Numbered from the stretch's first letter, positions 38,092 through 51,801 are shown. The stretch is 64,000 nucleotides of DNA from Misgurnus anguillicaudatus (GCF_027580225.2 NC_073352.2:29754001-29818000); one strand, 5' to 3'. Numbers and translations: made by a program. The notes: generated by a model not told the origin, from the sequence alone.

Positions 38092-39382
38092 TAACATTGG
38101 CATTGAATCCGTGGCATTCAGATCCTCTGGAATCCTCCGCTGTATTTCTCACTTTCCTAACCTTTGACCTCACACTTTTTCTTTGTCTCTGGAATTCTCC
38201 CCAATATCTTTCCATATCATTTCTCTCTCTGGCAGCTGGTTGGTGCTGTGAGGGAGGGAGGGAAAGATTTTGGCAGGCTGCAGTCATTATTTGGAAATGT
38301 GTGTTTTTCCTGCGGAGTGTGGCGGAGGAGCCAGCAGTAAAAGGTGCTTTACGAGAGCGAGAGGGAGCGAGAGAGAGAGAGAGAGAGAGAGAGCACGAGC
38401 GAGCGAGAGAAAATATTGAGGGCCTGTTCTGCGCTCTGTGGAAAGATGTTGGCAGCATTTCTGAGGAAAAACATGGAGTGCTTGGCAGACGAATGAAGAG
38501 AGAGGGAGAAAGAAAAGAATTACAAATGAGACCTTTAATATTTCAATTATATCTTCTAGAAATCCCTGAGATTCAGTGGAGAGCAAATTGAGACAAACTG
38601 CAGTCACTGGTGAACCTCCTGATGAATTAACAACTGAACTACTAACTATACTCAGAAATCTCAATTTTAACTTTAATTAAGTTTTAGCCCCCCCCCCCCA
38701 TTCTTCTCAGCCCCCCTTAAAAGTTTAGCTATGTTAGCTCCATAAACTGTACAGGAATTCATAATAGCTTTAGTCCCCTTTAAATTTCATTTGAAAACGG
38801 CAGCAGGGCAGACTTCGGCTCTTTTCCCTCTGCGACTTTCAGCACGTTCAGCCCATCTATGCAGTTCAGTGGAATACTCCAATAAGGAGTTAGAGGGGTG
38901 TCCAAATTTAATGCGCTACTTTCATTCCCTCAAAAAATGTATTTCCTGTTAATTGACGTGTTTATTTCGACGTGCTGTAGCAACACATTGTTAAAAACAA
39001 ATAGTAGAAACTATTAATGTACGTTGCAAATTTTACATAATGATTTCATCGTAGGCTGGAAGAGGGTGCATAGTATTTGTCTTTCTATGGACTATTAAGT
39101 CTACGCTTAAAGTTTGTTCTTTTTTTCTCTTTGTACTGTTTTACAACAAAACTCGAGGCCATGTTTTTATTCTTGAAGTGATCTTTGATGAGATTACCTG
39201 TGTTGGACTGGACTGCTGCCTGGAACTTGAAAATGCATTGTTTGCGCGGTGCTTCCTACCCCTAAATACACATTAACATATCTCAAAATAGATGTCTTAG
39301 TGAGTATCATAGTAAACAATTGATTATCTTAAACATTTTATTGCATTCGGTCTTATAGGTCTACCTGTTGAAGTCTCTGTCA

Positions 39383-39520
39383 TTAAAGGTAAAGGGATTC
39401 CCAAAAATGAAAATATTGTCATTACTGACTCACCCTCATGTTGTTCCAAACTCGTAAAACCTCCGTTCATCTTCGGAACACAGTTTAAGATGTTTTATAT
39501 TTAGTCAGAGAGCTTGTTGA
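39383..39520 (+). repeat. fragment of an abundant cyprinid repeat (ttaaagg…ctcaccctcatg)
   Basis: aaagggattcccaaaaatga and actcaccctcatgttgttcc mark one end of a very common fish repeat. Its opposite-strand counterpart (catgggggtgagtaaatt) appears at 50460-50612. Confidence 0.72.
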
Positions 39521-39848
39521 CCATTCATTGAAAATCTACGTACGGTATACTGCCCATGATCAGAAAGGTAGTAAAAACATCATCAAAGTAGTCCATGTGA
39601 CATCAGTGGGTCAGTTAGAATGTGTTGAAGCATCGAAAATACATTTTGGTCCAAAAATAACAAAAAATATGACTTTATTCAGCATTGTCTTCTCTTTCAC
39701 GTCTATTGTGAAGGGCATGCAGATTTATTATGACTCAACTTGTATACTTAAATGTTCTGATTTTTTGTATGAATTCAATATTTATATAGTATTTATTTAT
39801 TCGATTATACTGTCATTGGGTGGCTGAGCCCCCCTAAAATGAAAATTA

Positions 39849-40265
39849 TAGGTGCACCGATAAATGCTGATATACATTAATAATACATGTCTGATAACTA
39901 TTCTGAATCGCACAGCCAATATTATTCACAGCTATTTCATGTACTACGGCTTTTGATCAGTAAAGTCCTTATCGATCTGAAATCACTGTTAATTTAAGTC
40001 GTTTATAACATGCAATTTAAAAAGCAACACTCGCCAAACATAAACATTATACATATTCTTTATTATCATGAAAATACTTGTAAAGGTTTAAAGAACAGCA
40101 ATATAAATATCCTTATGCCATTTCTTGGAGCTGCGTGTGTAATGGTTCTTCGTCTACAGCGCATATTGAGTTTCTGCACGAGAGCGCCCTCTGGGTTTTG
40201 GATGTGGCGGCTTTTCACCGTAATCCATTGAGAATCATAGCAAGTGATATATCGGGGCACCCCTA
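39849..40265. mobile_element. MITE with taggtgcaccgata / tatcggggcacc ends
   Basis: The left end taggtgcaccgataaatgc pairs imperfectly with the right end gatatatcggggcacccct. It has no coding content. Confidence 0.68.
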
Positions 40266-41905
40266 ATGAAAATCCTAGAATCGCCCCTGATTTTCAGTCA
40301 TATTCTTCTTGCACTATACTCTTACTTTTTATTGTTTTTATTTCCCCTAAGGAAATTTAGGAAAAAGTCCATGAAGCCTTTTTAGTTAGAAAACATTTCC
40401 TTCTCTTAATAGTTGTTTTTGACAGACAAAAATTTTAAATTAATTTTTTTTACTACAGTTAAAACCAAGAAACTAGGCCTGCACGATGAAACAGAAGGAC
40501 TGACATTGCTGTGTATTGCTTTTCCGTGTTGTAAATTGCGATATGAGAACTACTGGATGACTTCACCAGATGACATGAAAAGCTCTGCTTGGGAGGATTT
40601 CACTTCTGCTTTGCATTTCACAGATTTTTTTAAGAGAATTTTGTGATTACTTTCTGTCATTTGAAACCATTTTCATACAGTGTATCACTAGCAAACCCAT
40701 CTAAACTAATTTTCCTTTTAAAATAAATGTTCTGTGATGTAACTCTTGCAGATGAGCACATTGCGGTGTCGATGCTGAAACGATAAATTATGTAGCCCTT
40801 CAACAAACCATGCTTACTCTAGTATTTGCCAATAGTAATACCCCCAAAACCCCATGGTTAATTTTTGTAAGGGAGATTAACAGAACAGGAAGGTAAGATC
40901 ATTACTAAGCATCACCCCACTTATTCTGCTGTCTAACCACCGATTTAAAACACAAACATGTGCGCATGAAGGGCCTGGGGCAGTTTATCAAGTGCATGTA
41001 GAGATTACAGAAATAAAATACAGCAAATGAGATATGAGAGCGATGGTAAAAATACTCCAGCACATTGTTCTGAGAGGCATTAGAGGTCTACAGAAGTTCA
41101 TCTGAGGATATTTTCTCTGGCTACGTTCAGCGTTTGCTGGCGGACGACCGGCTCTACGCTGAGCACAAGATTCACCGCAGTAAAACCTGAACAAAGACAG
41201 GCTCCTGGTTTAACTGTAAACTGCAAAAATGCCTTAATCGGTTGATTTCTGTATTTTCAAAGACATAGAAACCTATTAAATAGGTTGTTTGCTATGTACC
41301 TGAGCGTTTATGGAAGGGATTTTACATTGCGGGGCTAAAATGTCCCCGAACTTCTCATCCGAGGAAGAAAAGACGCTGTGTGCATAGCACACAAATGAAC
41401 TCATTAGATGTGCTGATGGACGGGTTCGAATTCTGCTTCTGGAAGTGTTTAAAGGCGGATTCGGTGCCAGAAAACAGAAAAGCCTTGAGTCTTTAAACGG
41501 ACCCACAGTCATTAACATTCTTTATCTTCTAAGCGCTGAAAAGTTACAGGGCAAACAGAGCTGCTATAAGTCCCCTGTGTGTGTGTCTATAGGCTGGATC
41601 TGAGGGATTTGTGTCTCTTTAATAAATCTGAATAAACACTTTTAAAGCCCGAGCGCTCACAAACCTCTTCCGTCCGTTCCCATTCTCACATTCTCTGTGA
41701 ACCGTATAAAACCCTTGGTACATCCAGATTATTTAGTAGGAGACAAACAGTGAGTCGCTAGAGCTATATAATGAATGTGTATGATGAGAGTCCGATCATG
41801 TGATTGTGGAAGAATTTGATGAGAAATTTTTGAGATCTCTTCTGTGAGATTGCTGAGATCAAGAGAAAAGTAGACCTCAGCACACATCTCTGTTTGCTTT
41901 CCTAT

Positions 41906-42436
41906 TTAACGGTCCCGTTCTTTCTGTGTTTTTGAAGCTTTGATTGTGTTTACAGCGAGCAATATAACATGTGTTAATGTTTCATGTGTAGAAAAATGTG
42001 GTATTTTTCACACAATTTACTTATCTGTATACCGTTGATTTCACTGTCCTTAAAATGGGCTGATGTCTTCTTTGTTCTATGAAGTCCCTCCTTCAGAAAT
42101 ACGTAACAAGTTCTGATTGCGTTGTTTGTTTAGTGTGTTGTGATTCGATATCAGCTTAGCTTGCCGTTAGCTTAGCTGCCGACTGATGTATTCCTGTGGG
42201 CGGAGTTTAGTCAAAAAACTGTTCTAGTGACGTCATTAAAGCAGGAAGTAGAGGGCTGTAGTCCAAACCGGCTGTTCACTGTAGGCTTTGAAAGAGGAAT
42301 TCTGTTAAAGAAAATATATCGCCTGGCGGTAAACTTTGAGCTTTATCATTTTACTGGTATTATTTATGCTATTATAGTAACATTACACACTGACTAGGGT
42401 TTAAAAAAATGGGATCAGAAAGAACGTGACCTTTAA
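41906..42436. mobile_element. TTAA-ended MITE
   Basis: Left ttaacggtcccgttctttct and right agaaagaacgtgacctttaa are inverted repeats with TTAA tips. The interior word ttaaaatgggctgatgtctt is typical of a dispersed fish repeat. Confidence 0.78.
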
Positions 42437-42448
42437 TGTCATCACTTG

Positions 42449-43434
42449 CTGCGTTTCCATTAAAGATTTGCGCAAACTTTAGCGCTATTTGCTAAATGTC
42501 GACAAAAAACAACTGCGAAATTAAGGCGTTTCCGTTTACTGATGTTATGCGACTAAAACGTAATTGAAGTCATTTAAAAATCCGTGGTAAACGATGTGTT
42601 CAACTTCACACGGTACTGTGCATATCAAAACATCTTGAAATAATACATAGCCGTCAACTCCTGAATCGCTCGTGCGGTATTTTAATTAATAATACCTTAC
42701 ATTTATATAGCGCTTTTCTCAGTACTCAAAGCGCTTTTCATATGAATGGGGGAATTTCCTCAACCACCACCAATGTGCAGCATCCACTTGGATGATGCAA
42801 TGGCAGCCATATTGTGCCAGAACGCCCACCACACACCAGCCTAATAATGGAGAGGAGAAAGGGTGATATAGCCAATTAGTATGAGGGATGATTAGTAGGC
42901 CAATGGGCAAGTTTGGCCAGGATGCCAGGGCACACCCCTACAATGACGACAGAGAGTCACAACCTCGGTTTAACGTCTCATCCGAAGGACAGTGCTTTTT
43001 TGACAGTATAGTGTCCCCATCACTATACTGGTGTGTAGGACCCACAGTGAGCACCCCCTGCTGGTCTCACTAACACCTCTACCAGCAGCAACCTGGTTTT
43101 CCCAGGTGGTCTCCCATCCAAGTACTGACCAGGCTCAGCCCTGCTTAGCTTCAGTGGGCAAGCCTTCTTGGGCTACAGGGTGATATGGCTGCTGGATTAA
43201 CGTCATGTGCTTCTCGGTTTTTGTGACGTCGCCACACATCTTCTGTCTTGTCCTCCAACCAAACATACCACGCCATATTTAAAGAATGATCATGTGACTT
43301 TTACGCAAATTAGGTCAGCGGTAAATGTGAAAAAACTTGTAGTATATTCCTTTTTCGAATTGCCTAAAATCGTTTATTTGACGCATTTTCAATTTGCATT
43401 TCAATTGCGCAATTTGAAAGGTAATGGAAGCGCA
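42449..43434. mobile_element. MITE with ctgcgtttccatt ends, interrupted by a SINE
   Basis: The left end ctgcgtttccattaaagatt and the right end ggtaatggaagcgcag are inverted repeats; inner atttgcgcaaac/caattgcgcaaatt-type words match as well. The SINE at 42690-43195 splits it. Confidence 0.78.
42690..43195 (-). mobile_element. SINE3-like retroposon with a 5S rRNA-derived head
   Basis: On the minus strand the element starts with a 5S-rRNA-like head (43104-43195) containing agctaagcaggg and gtacttggatgggagacc. It continues through a body of about 400 bp and ends in aaaagcgctatataaatgta followed by aggtattatt. ATTAA flanks both ends (42685-42689 and 43196-43200), a likely target duplication. The head supplies the internal RNA polymerase III promoter in this SINE class. 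It inserted into the MITE at 42449-43434. Confidence 0.88.
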
Positions 43435-44547
43435 GTTAATGTCTGGGAGAAAGGATTGAGAAGAAAGAGCGCTGATACTAAGGTCATGGTTTCTCGGTTT
43501 TAATCTTCGAATTAGGTGTCATGTCTGGTGGGAGATATGAGAGTCTTTACTCAGATGTAATCCTCACATCCAACCGCTTGATGAAATGCAAATTTACTGA
43601 AGAGATACACTGTGCACATGTTTCCTGAGCAAAATTAAAAGCAGTAAAGCTGGACATTTGAGGTGTCAGAGAGAGCCGAGTGTGTTTGATGTCTTTCTGT
43701 ATTCAGAGCTCTTTAAGATATACAGGAGGTGCAGTAACAGGGCAACAGATCGGCTCACACAAACATCTTCGCCTTCGGTGTTAACTGGAGTTTAATTGAC
43801 TCTTTAAAGAAAACTCTCACTCTCTCTCTCTCATTTAAATGCAACAAGTTAAATGTGTGTGTGTGTTTAACTGCCTCCACACACACCCAAGAGTCCACAT
43901 AAATACTGGTTTCCATGATTTATGGGGACTCTTCTTAGACACAATGACTTTTATACTGTACAATCTGTATCTTTTTCCTGTAACCCAACCTCTAAACCAG
44001 GGCTCCAGGCTGCGAACAGTTTTTTTAGACAGCACGAGCATTTTTTACAAGTATGGGACCTACATATTTAAAAATGTCTTCTAGTTGTTATTTCATGTTG
44101 AAAGATGAGTAGATCGTAAGCCTATAAGTGTGCTATGGTAGATTTAGGCATGGGCGACATGGGCAGCTGCCGAGTGCTGAATTTTGTGTGGGGGATCCGC
44201 AACAAAAAACAAAATGGGCGACTGGGTTTTACCCCTCTTTTGCATGTCACTTCAATCGTTTAATGTCACCATGCGCTCAGTTACTCTACTGATGGGTCTG
44301 CCCCATGTGAAGTCGAAAACAAGTTACACATCTAATTTAGAATTATTAGGCATTGCAGAGATATGCATCATCTCCATCACCTGGTTGTAGTTTCAGATGG
44401 TGCAACATGCGTAAATATTTTTCACAAAGCCAGACGTTGCTAAGCCCGACGTAAACTTTTTTACATCCAGCTGGTGCAACCGGCCCCAGGTTGCTAGGTC
44501 AGGAAAACTGGGTAGAAGGAACGTGTAAAGGATAAAAGTATGCATAT

Positions 44548-45965
44548 CAGGGCTTGACATTAACTTTTTGAGCAACTTGTCCTTCGGACAAGTAAATTTA
44601 TGTTTCACTTGTCCATGAACAAAAGTCACTGGTCCGGGTAAAGATTAATAATATAATGTATTTTTTGTGTTTTGCTAATCAGTGGCGGAGCAAGGGATTT
44701 TTCATAGGGGTGGCGAGGCAGGGGCCAGCAGTTACTCTGGTGACACATAAAATCTCTATCATCCATCCTTAAAATACGTTTAAGTATTATAGGTGTGTTA
44801 ATAAGAATAATGTATAACATACAATTGCTACAATACTTTAATTTGAATTAAAATGAATTGAGATTAACATACAATTTATAGTCATTTCAATGATTGTAGA
44901 AAAGTGTCACCTTTAATAAATGGACTAATCCGGTCACCCCTGTTATTAAGTGCGAAATGGACTGTTCCAAAACTTTCCGCTAGAGAGTCTGCGCAGTGTC
45001 GGAGAATAGAGCAGGTGAATGATAACGGGAAAGGAGATCGTCTGAATAGTGTAAATAGTTATAGTTTAAATAAGCAGGATTGATTCAAATCAAAGGAGGT
45101 TTTGTGGACTGTGCGTGTGCGTGCATTATACTAACCACACATCTATGCACATTTAATAAAGTCAACGATTTGAATACTTTGAGTGAGACATACTTGTTCT
45201 AACTGGACAAACTGTAGCCTTCAACCAAACCCGGACTAGCAAATAAAGCAAAATAATAGAAGATTTTTCAATGATTGTCTGACATTAAAAAACACTAAAG
45301 CAAAACATTAAAACATTACCAAGTTTTAAAAACTTATCAGAATAAATGTATCTAGATTATCTGTTATATATATACAATCAATCTTAAACCTAGCATTTAC
45401 GCTGTAATGTTTGTGTGGGAATTTTAATGTACAGTGACGAACTCTTGTCAGATTCAAATCAGCTGTCGCGCAGCGCACACAATCGTAGGCGCGCTGAAAG
45501 AAAGATTCTCATTATAAAACAGATTCTTAAACAAGATTTTAAGCCCATTATGTGTTTTTACCGAACTTTAGAAGATAAAAAAATGCGGACTTAAATCGGC
45601 TTTTTTGACACACAGTGAAGTCATTTATATTCACGCCGGAGCCTGAAGAAACATCACTCTCCACTTCACTCCATCCCGTCCCGCAACTCCTGCCCCTCCG
45701 TGTTTGGTGATCAGGTTTAATGCGCGCACAGCTTGTAACAATAACAGTACATGTAAACGTGTGTGTCGGCGTGCCGCGCTCTCTGTTCAATATTCCGCTC
45801 GGTGTTTGCGCTGCGCGTTCTGCTCTGTCGTTTACGGCACATAACGTGAAGTAACATTGATTGAAATTTAACTTGTCCAGTCGGACAACTAATTTTCTCT
45901 TACACTTGTCCTACAAAAAATCCACTTGTCCCGGACAAGCGGACAAGCCTTAATGTCGAGCCCTG
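44548..45965. mobile_element. DNA element with CAGGGCTTGACATTAA ends, 1.4 kb
   Basis: Terminal CAGGGCTTGACATTAACTTT and the partner TTAATGTCGAGCCCTG, with acttgtcc/ggacaagt words next to both ends. CATAT is present directly outside both tips. There is no transposase frame. A further repeat starting cagtggcggagcaaggga may be nested near 44682. Confidence 0.82.
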
Positions 45966-46639
45966 CATATAGCCATGCCACTTATTCTCAATACAATATG
46001 CTGGATAACACTGGATATAACTTATTGTATATGAAGAGTTTGCTTCCAAAACGCAATAAATCCATTTGAATAATTTCGGTAAAAACGCGTTTTCTATACC
46101 AAGAAAGTGACACGATGAAAAACACAATTTTCTGTTACAGACTTTCACATAGCATCTTTAGGTTATAAAAACATTAAAAATTCAAATCCATAATTTAATT
46201 TTAAAGATTTATTATAAAAACTGATTATTTTTTCCACAAAATGCAATAAAACCATGACCAAGTTTTTTTTTCAAAATGCTATAAATGTATTGAATCAATA
46301 TATAAATGTGAATTCATCTTTGCCATGTTATATTCATTTAGTTGACTAGTGGTATACACTGGTTAAAAAAAAACATCAATGGCATTAATCAAAACACTTA
46401 CTTTGTCATATTAACAACACTGTCATTGCTGCTGTTATACTTTGGACGTCGTCGCTGAACTTTTTTCACAGCGATCAGCTGTAAAATGTTTTGGTCTTGC
46501 TCGATTTTCGTTGGATTCGCGTAAAATAGTGGAAAGTCTTTCAGGTTAAGCAATGTCATCAAAAGTATTATTTTGTTTTTGTTTGTTTGTTGATCACGAA
46601 GTACAAAGTAGATGAGGAAAACTAGGATTGTGTGTGTAT

Positions 46640-47054
46640 CAGTGGCGGCTGGTGACTTCTTTTTTTGAAACTCGCAATGCGAAGTTCGTCACAACATGTA
46701 TGTAGCTTGTCATGTGTGTGGTTCGTCATTTCAAAATATGTGTTCTGTGCTTTGAGAGATCGTGTGTGCATCACGTGTCATGCCAAAATAAGTGCCTGCT
46801 GCCTTGAACTTGAAAGGAGATGCTCGCGTGTGCCAGATCTCATGCGTAATCAGAGTTTACTGTTAAGGGAGTGTCTTGCGTGTATTTAGGGAACGTGAGC
46901 GTCTCTTTTATCATAAACGGTTTTGACGCGTCTCCAGCAGGCACTTATTTTGACAAAACACGTGATGCACACAGGATCTCTCCACACACGTGACAATCCG
47001 AACACTTATTATGAATTAGCGCATCCTCGGAAGTGCAGTCACGAGCAGCCACTG
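46640..47054. mobile_element. hAT-like foldback MITE with perfect 8-bp duplication
   Basis: Ends CAGTGGCGGCTGGTGACT and AGTCACGAGCAGCCACTG; GTGTGTAT occurs directly outside both. Pairing extends far inward (gtgcatcacgtgt, aaaataagtgcctgctg and their complements), so the whole element is nearly a hairpin. Confidence 0.9.
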
Positions 47055-47583
47055 GTGTGTATTCAAAGGGCTGCCATTGTTGTTTAAAATGCGTGTAATG
47101 GTGTGCTGTAATTTGTGGAGCGGATTTATTGCATTCTGCAGAAAAGGAGGAGTGGCGTTTATTGCGTTTTGGGAAAAAGGGGAGAAAAGATGACAGAACA
47201 ACACGGCTGATATTGGATTTTGCGTAAAATTAATAATTAACTTTTTAATACTGACCTGATACAATACTGATTTTTGGCGGTAACTCATTTTTGTTTAAAT
47301 GGCGTTTATCGTATTTTGGAACCAAACTCTTCATATATAGTTTAATCAAATAATGTTACCAGCCAGAAATGTATTATAACCTAACTATAGTGATCAGCAT
47401 AGGGATTCTATATGGCTAATTTAAAAGACATCTGTATCTTGCTGATATTATGTACCTTTTGTTGTAAATTGAGTCTTTTGCCTAGAATTAGTCAAAGAGG
47501 TTGTTTGATTCTTTGGTTCATAACTTTCTATTCTAAAAGTTTAAACAGTTGTGCATGATAATGACATGTGCAACAAATGCATT

Positions 47584-47797
47584 TATGGGCGGGTTCCTTA
47601 GTCCTAGACTACAATAAAATAAATGAAAACAACTTGCACTGACATATCTTAAAATACATCAGTGTCCTTTGTTTTGCCTCAAAATGCACAGAAGTAATGT
47701 TTTTGATAAGGCATGTTTGTTAAACTAGTAATATTTCCTAATTAAACTAAGGCCTAGTCCTGGCTTAAGCTAATCCCTGTCCGGAACACCACCCCAT
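47584..47797. mobile_element. MITE B, copy 2
   Basis: The interior is collinear with 195-433 (acttgcactgacatatctta, tttgttttgcctcaaaatgc, ggcctagtcctgg). The left inverted repeat is degraded, and the right end (taatccctgtccgga) is kept. Confidence 0.85.
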
Positions 47798-48028
47798 AGA
47801 GTTAAGCTTATATACTATCAAAGTATTTCTTAGTAATACTGTAAGTAAAAAAGTTAGTCTGAAGCCCTGCTAAACGCCACAAAAACTTTCAGCATTTTTA
47901 CATATTTAAATAAACATCATTTAGTTTTATTTATAAGCAGTTGTCCTCACGGGGACCAAAATGTCTCCAAAATGTCATAAATTACTGGTATTACTATCTT
48001 TGTGGAGACATTTAGGGATTATCAGGTA

Positions 48029-48141
<113 letters not shown>

Positions 48142-49049
48142 CAGGTCAGTAGTAATGTTGGCTCATAAGAGGCTTTAGGACGTCCATATGTTTGTGGATT
48201 CAACAAAAGACTTATAGATCAGGAACTCCGGACAGATGGAGCAGTTTGTGTAGTTAAGAGAGAGAGAGAGAGAGACTGAGCCGTTTGTTCTGGTCTGATC
48301 TGTCTCTGCATGTGATGATTTCAGTCCTCTCAGATGAATTTGATCAGATCTGCTGTCTGATACTAATGCTCAGACTCGGTACACTGAACATTCGTAACAC
48401 ATTTTCAGGGCTTGAGCACACGGCACCTGCAATCCAACTCAATGTGTGTGTGTGTGTGTGTGTGTTTTCAAAGAAATTCATCTGCTGCATTTATTTGTGA
48501 GGAAATGAAACGGTTATCTCCACCTAAAGGCCACAGTGAGAGATTATAAGTGTTTCATTATAAATGTGAATCGTTCCTCTGTTACTGGACCGTGACCCTG
48601 ATTTACTCCTCCGAATACACGCGGTATATGGGGACAGTGAATTGATAAGTTATCGTGGCATGAATACACCATTTTGTTTAATTCTACTGAACACACACGC
48701 ACACGCTGTAGTGACGATATTTGTCTGCCAAACGGTTTGTATGTATAAAGTTGAGATATTCACCCATTTAGATTCATCGCCTTTATCAGACCTGTGACTT
48801 GAGAAAAGTCCCATGTGAACGTGGCATTAGACATGCATGTATATGAGTGTAGGTCAGTCTGTCTGTGTTTCACATGGAGGTCCATTGCTAACACTCACCC
48901 AATGTCATGCTTGTAAACAGGTAATGACATCACTTCCTGTAGTCAAAGTCAAAGCGTCTGGAGCTCGTCCAGCAGAATCCTGCAAAATGAAAACAGGGTT
49001 TGGTTTTGAAACAGAAACAATGGTAGGGAAATGTTGATGCTGTGTGTGG

Positions 49050-49086
<37 letters not shown>

Positions 49087-49203
49087 TTAGGTCATTGACA
49101 CTGTTACCGTTTCTTAATCCACACATCAGGAATAAAACATCTATACAAATAACAATATGGCAAATGTCTCAAAGCAACAAACTTAAACTCAGAGGCTGTT
49201 TAC

Positions 49204-49466
49204 CCTGCTGAAAAATCCAGGAAAGACCAGCATAAGCTGGTAGCTGGTTTTAGCTGATTTAAGGTGGCAGTAGCTGGTCTAAGCTGGTCCTCCCAGCCTG
49301 GCAAAGCTGGTCAAGTTAAAAAGTGACCAAAACACAGCAAGACCAGCATAAAAAGTGACCAAAACACAGCTAGACCAGCTTACTACACCAGCAATACCAG
49401 CTAAAACCAATTTGGGAGACCATCTAAAACCAGCTCACCAGCTTATGCTGGATTTTTCAGTAGGGT
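49204..49466. mobile_element. MITE with agctggt/accagc palindromes
   Basis: Ends accctgctgaaaaatccag and ctggatttttcagtagggt are inverted repeats. TA lies at both borders, consistent with a 3-bp PIF/Harbinger-type site, but this was not proved. A 27-bp segment (aaaagtgaccaaaacacagc…) is duplicated in tandem inside. Confidence 0.82.
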
Positions 49467-50162
49467 ATACCTGGTATCAAGATGCGTTTTGGGCGATCGG
49501 ATCACAGTGGATGAGAGAGACACATTCATGTTTTCACCTGGTATTTTTATCCGTCTCTTTTGTTCAGTTTTGTCCTGATTACTGAGGGGATGGTCTGTGT
49601 GCAAGTTCCTTTGCTTCGTTTAAACGCAAGCGGGAGAAATGTCCAGGTCCCGGCTTGTGTTGTTAGTATACATGCTGTTCAACGTTTTGCACATGTATAC
49701 GTAAGAGCTTTCTCTGATATTTCAGCGCAATTGATGAAATAGGCTCACACAACTTTCACGCTCGCAAAAAGAAACAAAAATTAAAGAGGTAGAGAGCCGC
49801 TGCTTAAGTTTTGTTAATAAAAGCCTAAAAACTGCGCTGAACATTGTAGGCTCGGACTAGAAGTCAGGATTGATGTTAGAACATTGTGCTCGGTACATCA
49901 TCATGTGGCTACTCGAACACATTCGACCACAGAGAGAGACAGACAGATATGATTCCACTGTATACCAGCAGATTTAAATTGATCAGATTAAGTGAATCAG
50001 GTGTCTGATAATCTACCTGAGTAATGGAACACCTGTCACATGTATATACACCTGCATCATTGAGACATTAAATGGCTGTGTTCTCATTAAACTCATAAGA
50101 GAAAATCTTCCATCTGTGATGTGTATTAAAAGTGTTTGGGTTTAGACGATACACAGGCAGTG

Positions 50163-50350
50163 GCGGCTCGTGACTCCTTATCCGAGGGGCGCTAATTCAA
50201 AACAAGTGTTCGGAGTATCATGTGCATGGTTCCCTTTTCCAAAATATGTGTCCTGCATGTCGAGAGATCCTATGTGCATTAGGTGTTTTGTCAAAATAAT
50301 GTCAGTTTATTGTTTAAAATGGTCCGCAAGTGTAAAGCGTGACCTTTCGA
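50163..50350. repeat. half copy of the 46640-47054 family
   Basis: cagtggcggctcgtgactcc, ccaaaatatgtgtcctgc, gagagatcctatgtgcat and gtcaaaataatgtcag follow the left half of 46640-47054 in order. No right terminus is seen. Confidence 0.75.
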
Positions 50351-50459
50351 CATGATTGTGTAATACATAAGGTTGCGCTGGCGCATCACACGGCTAGTGC
50401 ATCATACGGCTAGTGCAAGACGAGAAGTTGTGGTTTAAAAGTATTGATTGTTATGAGGT

Positions 50460-50612
50460 CCACTAAACTCCACTATATGGAGAAAAATCCTGAAATTTTT
50501 TCCTAAAAAAATTTAATTTTCTTTCGACTGAAAAAAGAAAGACAAACATCTCGGATGACATGGGGGTGAGTAAATTAACTTTTTTTATGAAAGTGAAGTA
50601 ATCATTTAAAGG
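50460..50612 (-). repeat. fragment of the same abundant repeat, opposite strand
   Basis: ggatgacatgggggtgagta and gaaagtgaagtaatcattta match the other end of the 39383 family in inverted orientation. Confidence 0.65.
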
Positions 50613-51072
50613 ACCAGATTACTTTAAAACAATTTTTTTGATAATTTACTAGTAAAAATACCTTTGTTCTGCTGAACACAAAGGAAGATATTTTGGGCAA
50701 TGTTTGTAACCAAAAACTGTTTTAAGCACCCTTGACTTCTATAGTACTCAGTCTTTTCTCTCACAAACTGTCTCTCAATTAACAACCATTGCACAGCATG
50801 CAACAAGTCATTAACAAATGTTGATCCGATGACTAGTCCACTGCTCTTCTGGGAAACTGGTTGACTACTCACACTAAGCAGTCCAGTCCATTATGCTAGC
50901 CCATGATAAAGACACGTTTTCCTCCTGCTCATCAGATAAATGCTAATCTGACACCATGCTAATCTCTTTGTCTTTGCAGTGAGGATGAGGAGATTAAAGC
51001 GTGTGCTAACAGCTTATAAACATGTGTTATTAATTACACTAATCTGCAGAAGCACCAGAGGCCTGAACAACA

Positions 51073-51074
<2 letters not shown>

Positions 51075-51130
<56 letters not shown>
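51075..51130. repeat. CT microsatellite
   Basis: About 56 bp of uninterrupted CT dinucleotides upstream of exon 7. Confidence 0.96.
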
Positions 51131-51133
<3 letters not shown>

Positions 51134-51801
51134 CCGTAATTGATTGCACACAGAGAGAAAATGTTGGGCTACGGTCTTCCATGTCTCTTCTCTATGTCCT
51201 TTGTTTTCATGAGTTGGATTTTCCTCATTATGGTGCTGTACAGTGCAGCACTTGAAGCGTATGATGTTATCAGAGGTTAAATTTATGCGAAGAGCAAATT
51301 CATTTGAATCACATTCATTCACAGCGAGAGACAGCAGATGTTTAAATCACTTCACTTTTGTCTTATTGTCATCTGCTCTTCATTTAACTTGATCCCCGCA
51401 GACCCATTGGACCGGTTCTCCTCACTGGCCTGCGGGCTTGATTTGTGCTGAAAATAGCATTCTTTCTCTTCCAAATCTTTGCCGTGTGCCTCACTGTTTT
51501 AAAAAGCAAGATTACATCTGTAAAACTCTGCCACCCCCTGCAACGGTGCAGATATATTTAAACATTCCAAAGTGCTTTGGACACGGCGCGAGTGGGAGCG
51601 GGTGGGCGGCGCTGTGGGAACACATGGCATGGCCACTCGAACTGAAAGCCAAGGTGTTTTGGATGTTAATCTGCGGTGCTTGATTCTCAAACCATGTGTG
51701 TTTAAAATCTTTTGTTTCAGTTAAATGTTTCACATAAGGCCGAAATGGTAATGGTCAATGTTTCTACACATAAACACACACTTTTTTGTTTGTGTCGGCA
51801 G

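Noticed and set aside
38097..38664. Overlapping frames of 125-164 codons on both strands
   Set aside because: They span a GA tract, have no conserved motif, and lie deep in intron 6; probably chance.
41153..41200. Possible extra exon near a short minus-strand frame
   Set aside because: There is no cadherin, EGF or laminin motif and it is on the wrong strand; the exons on either side join directly.
43104..43195. Functional 5S rRNA gene
   Set aside because: It is a diverged partial 5S sequence joined to a SINE body and tail with target duplications.
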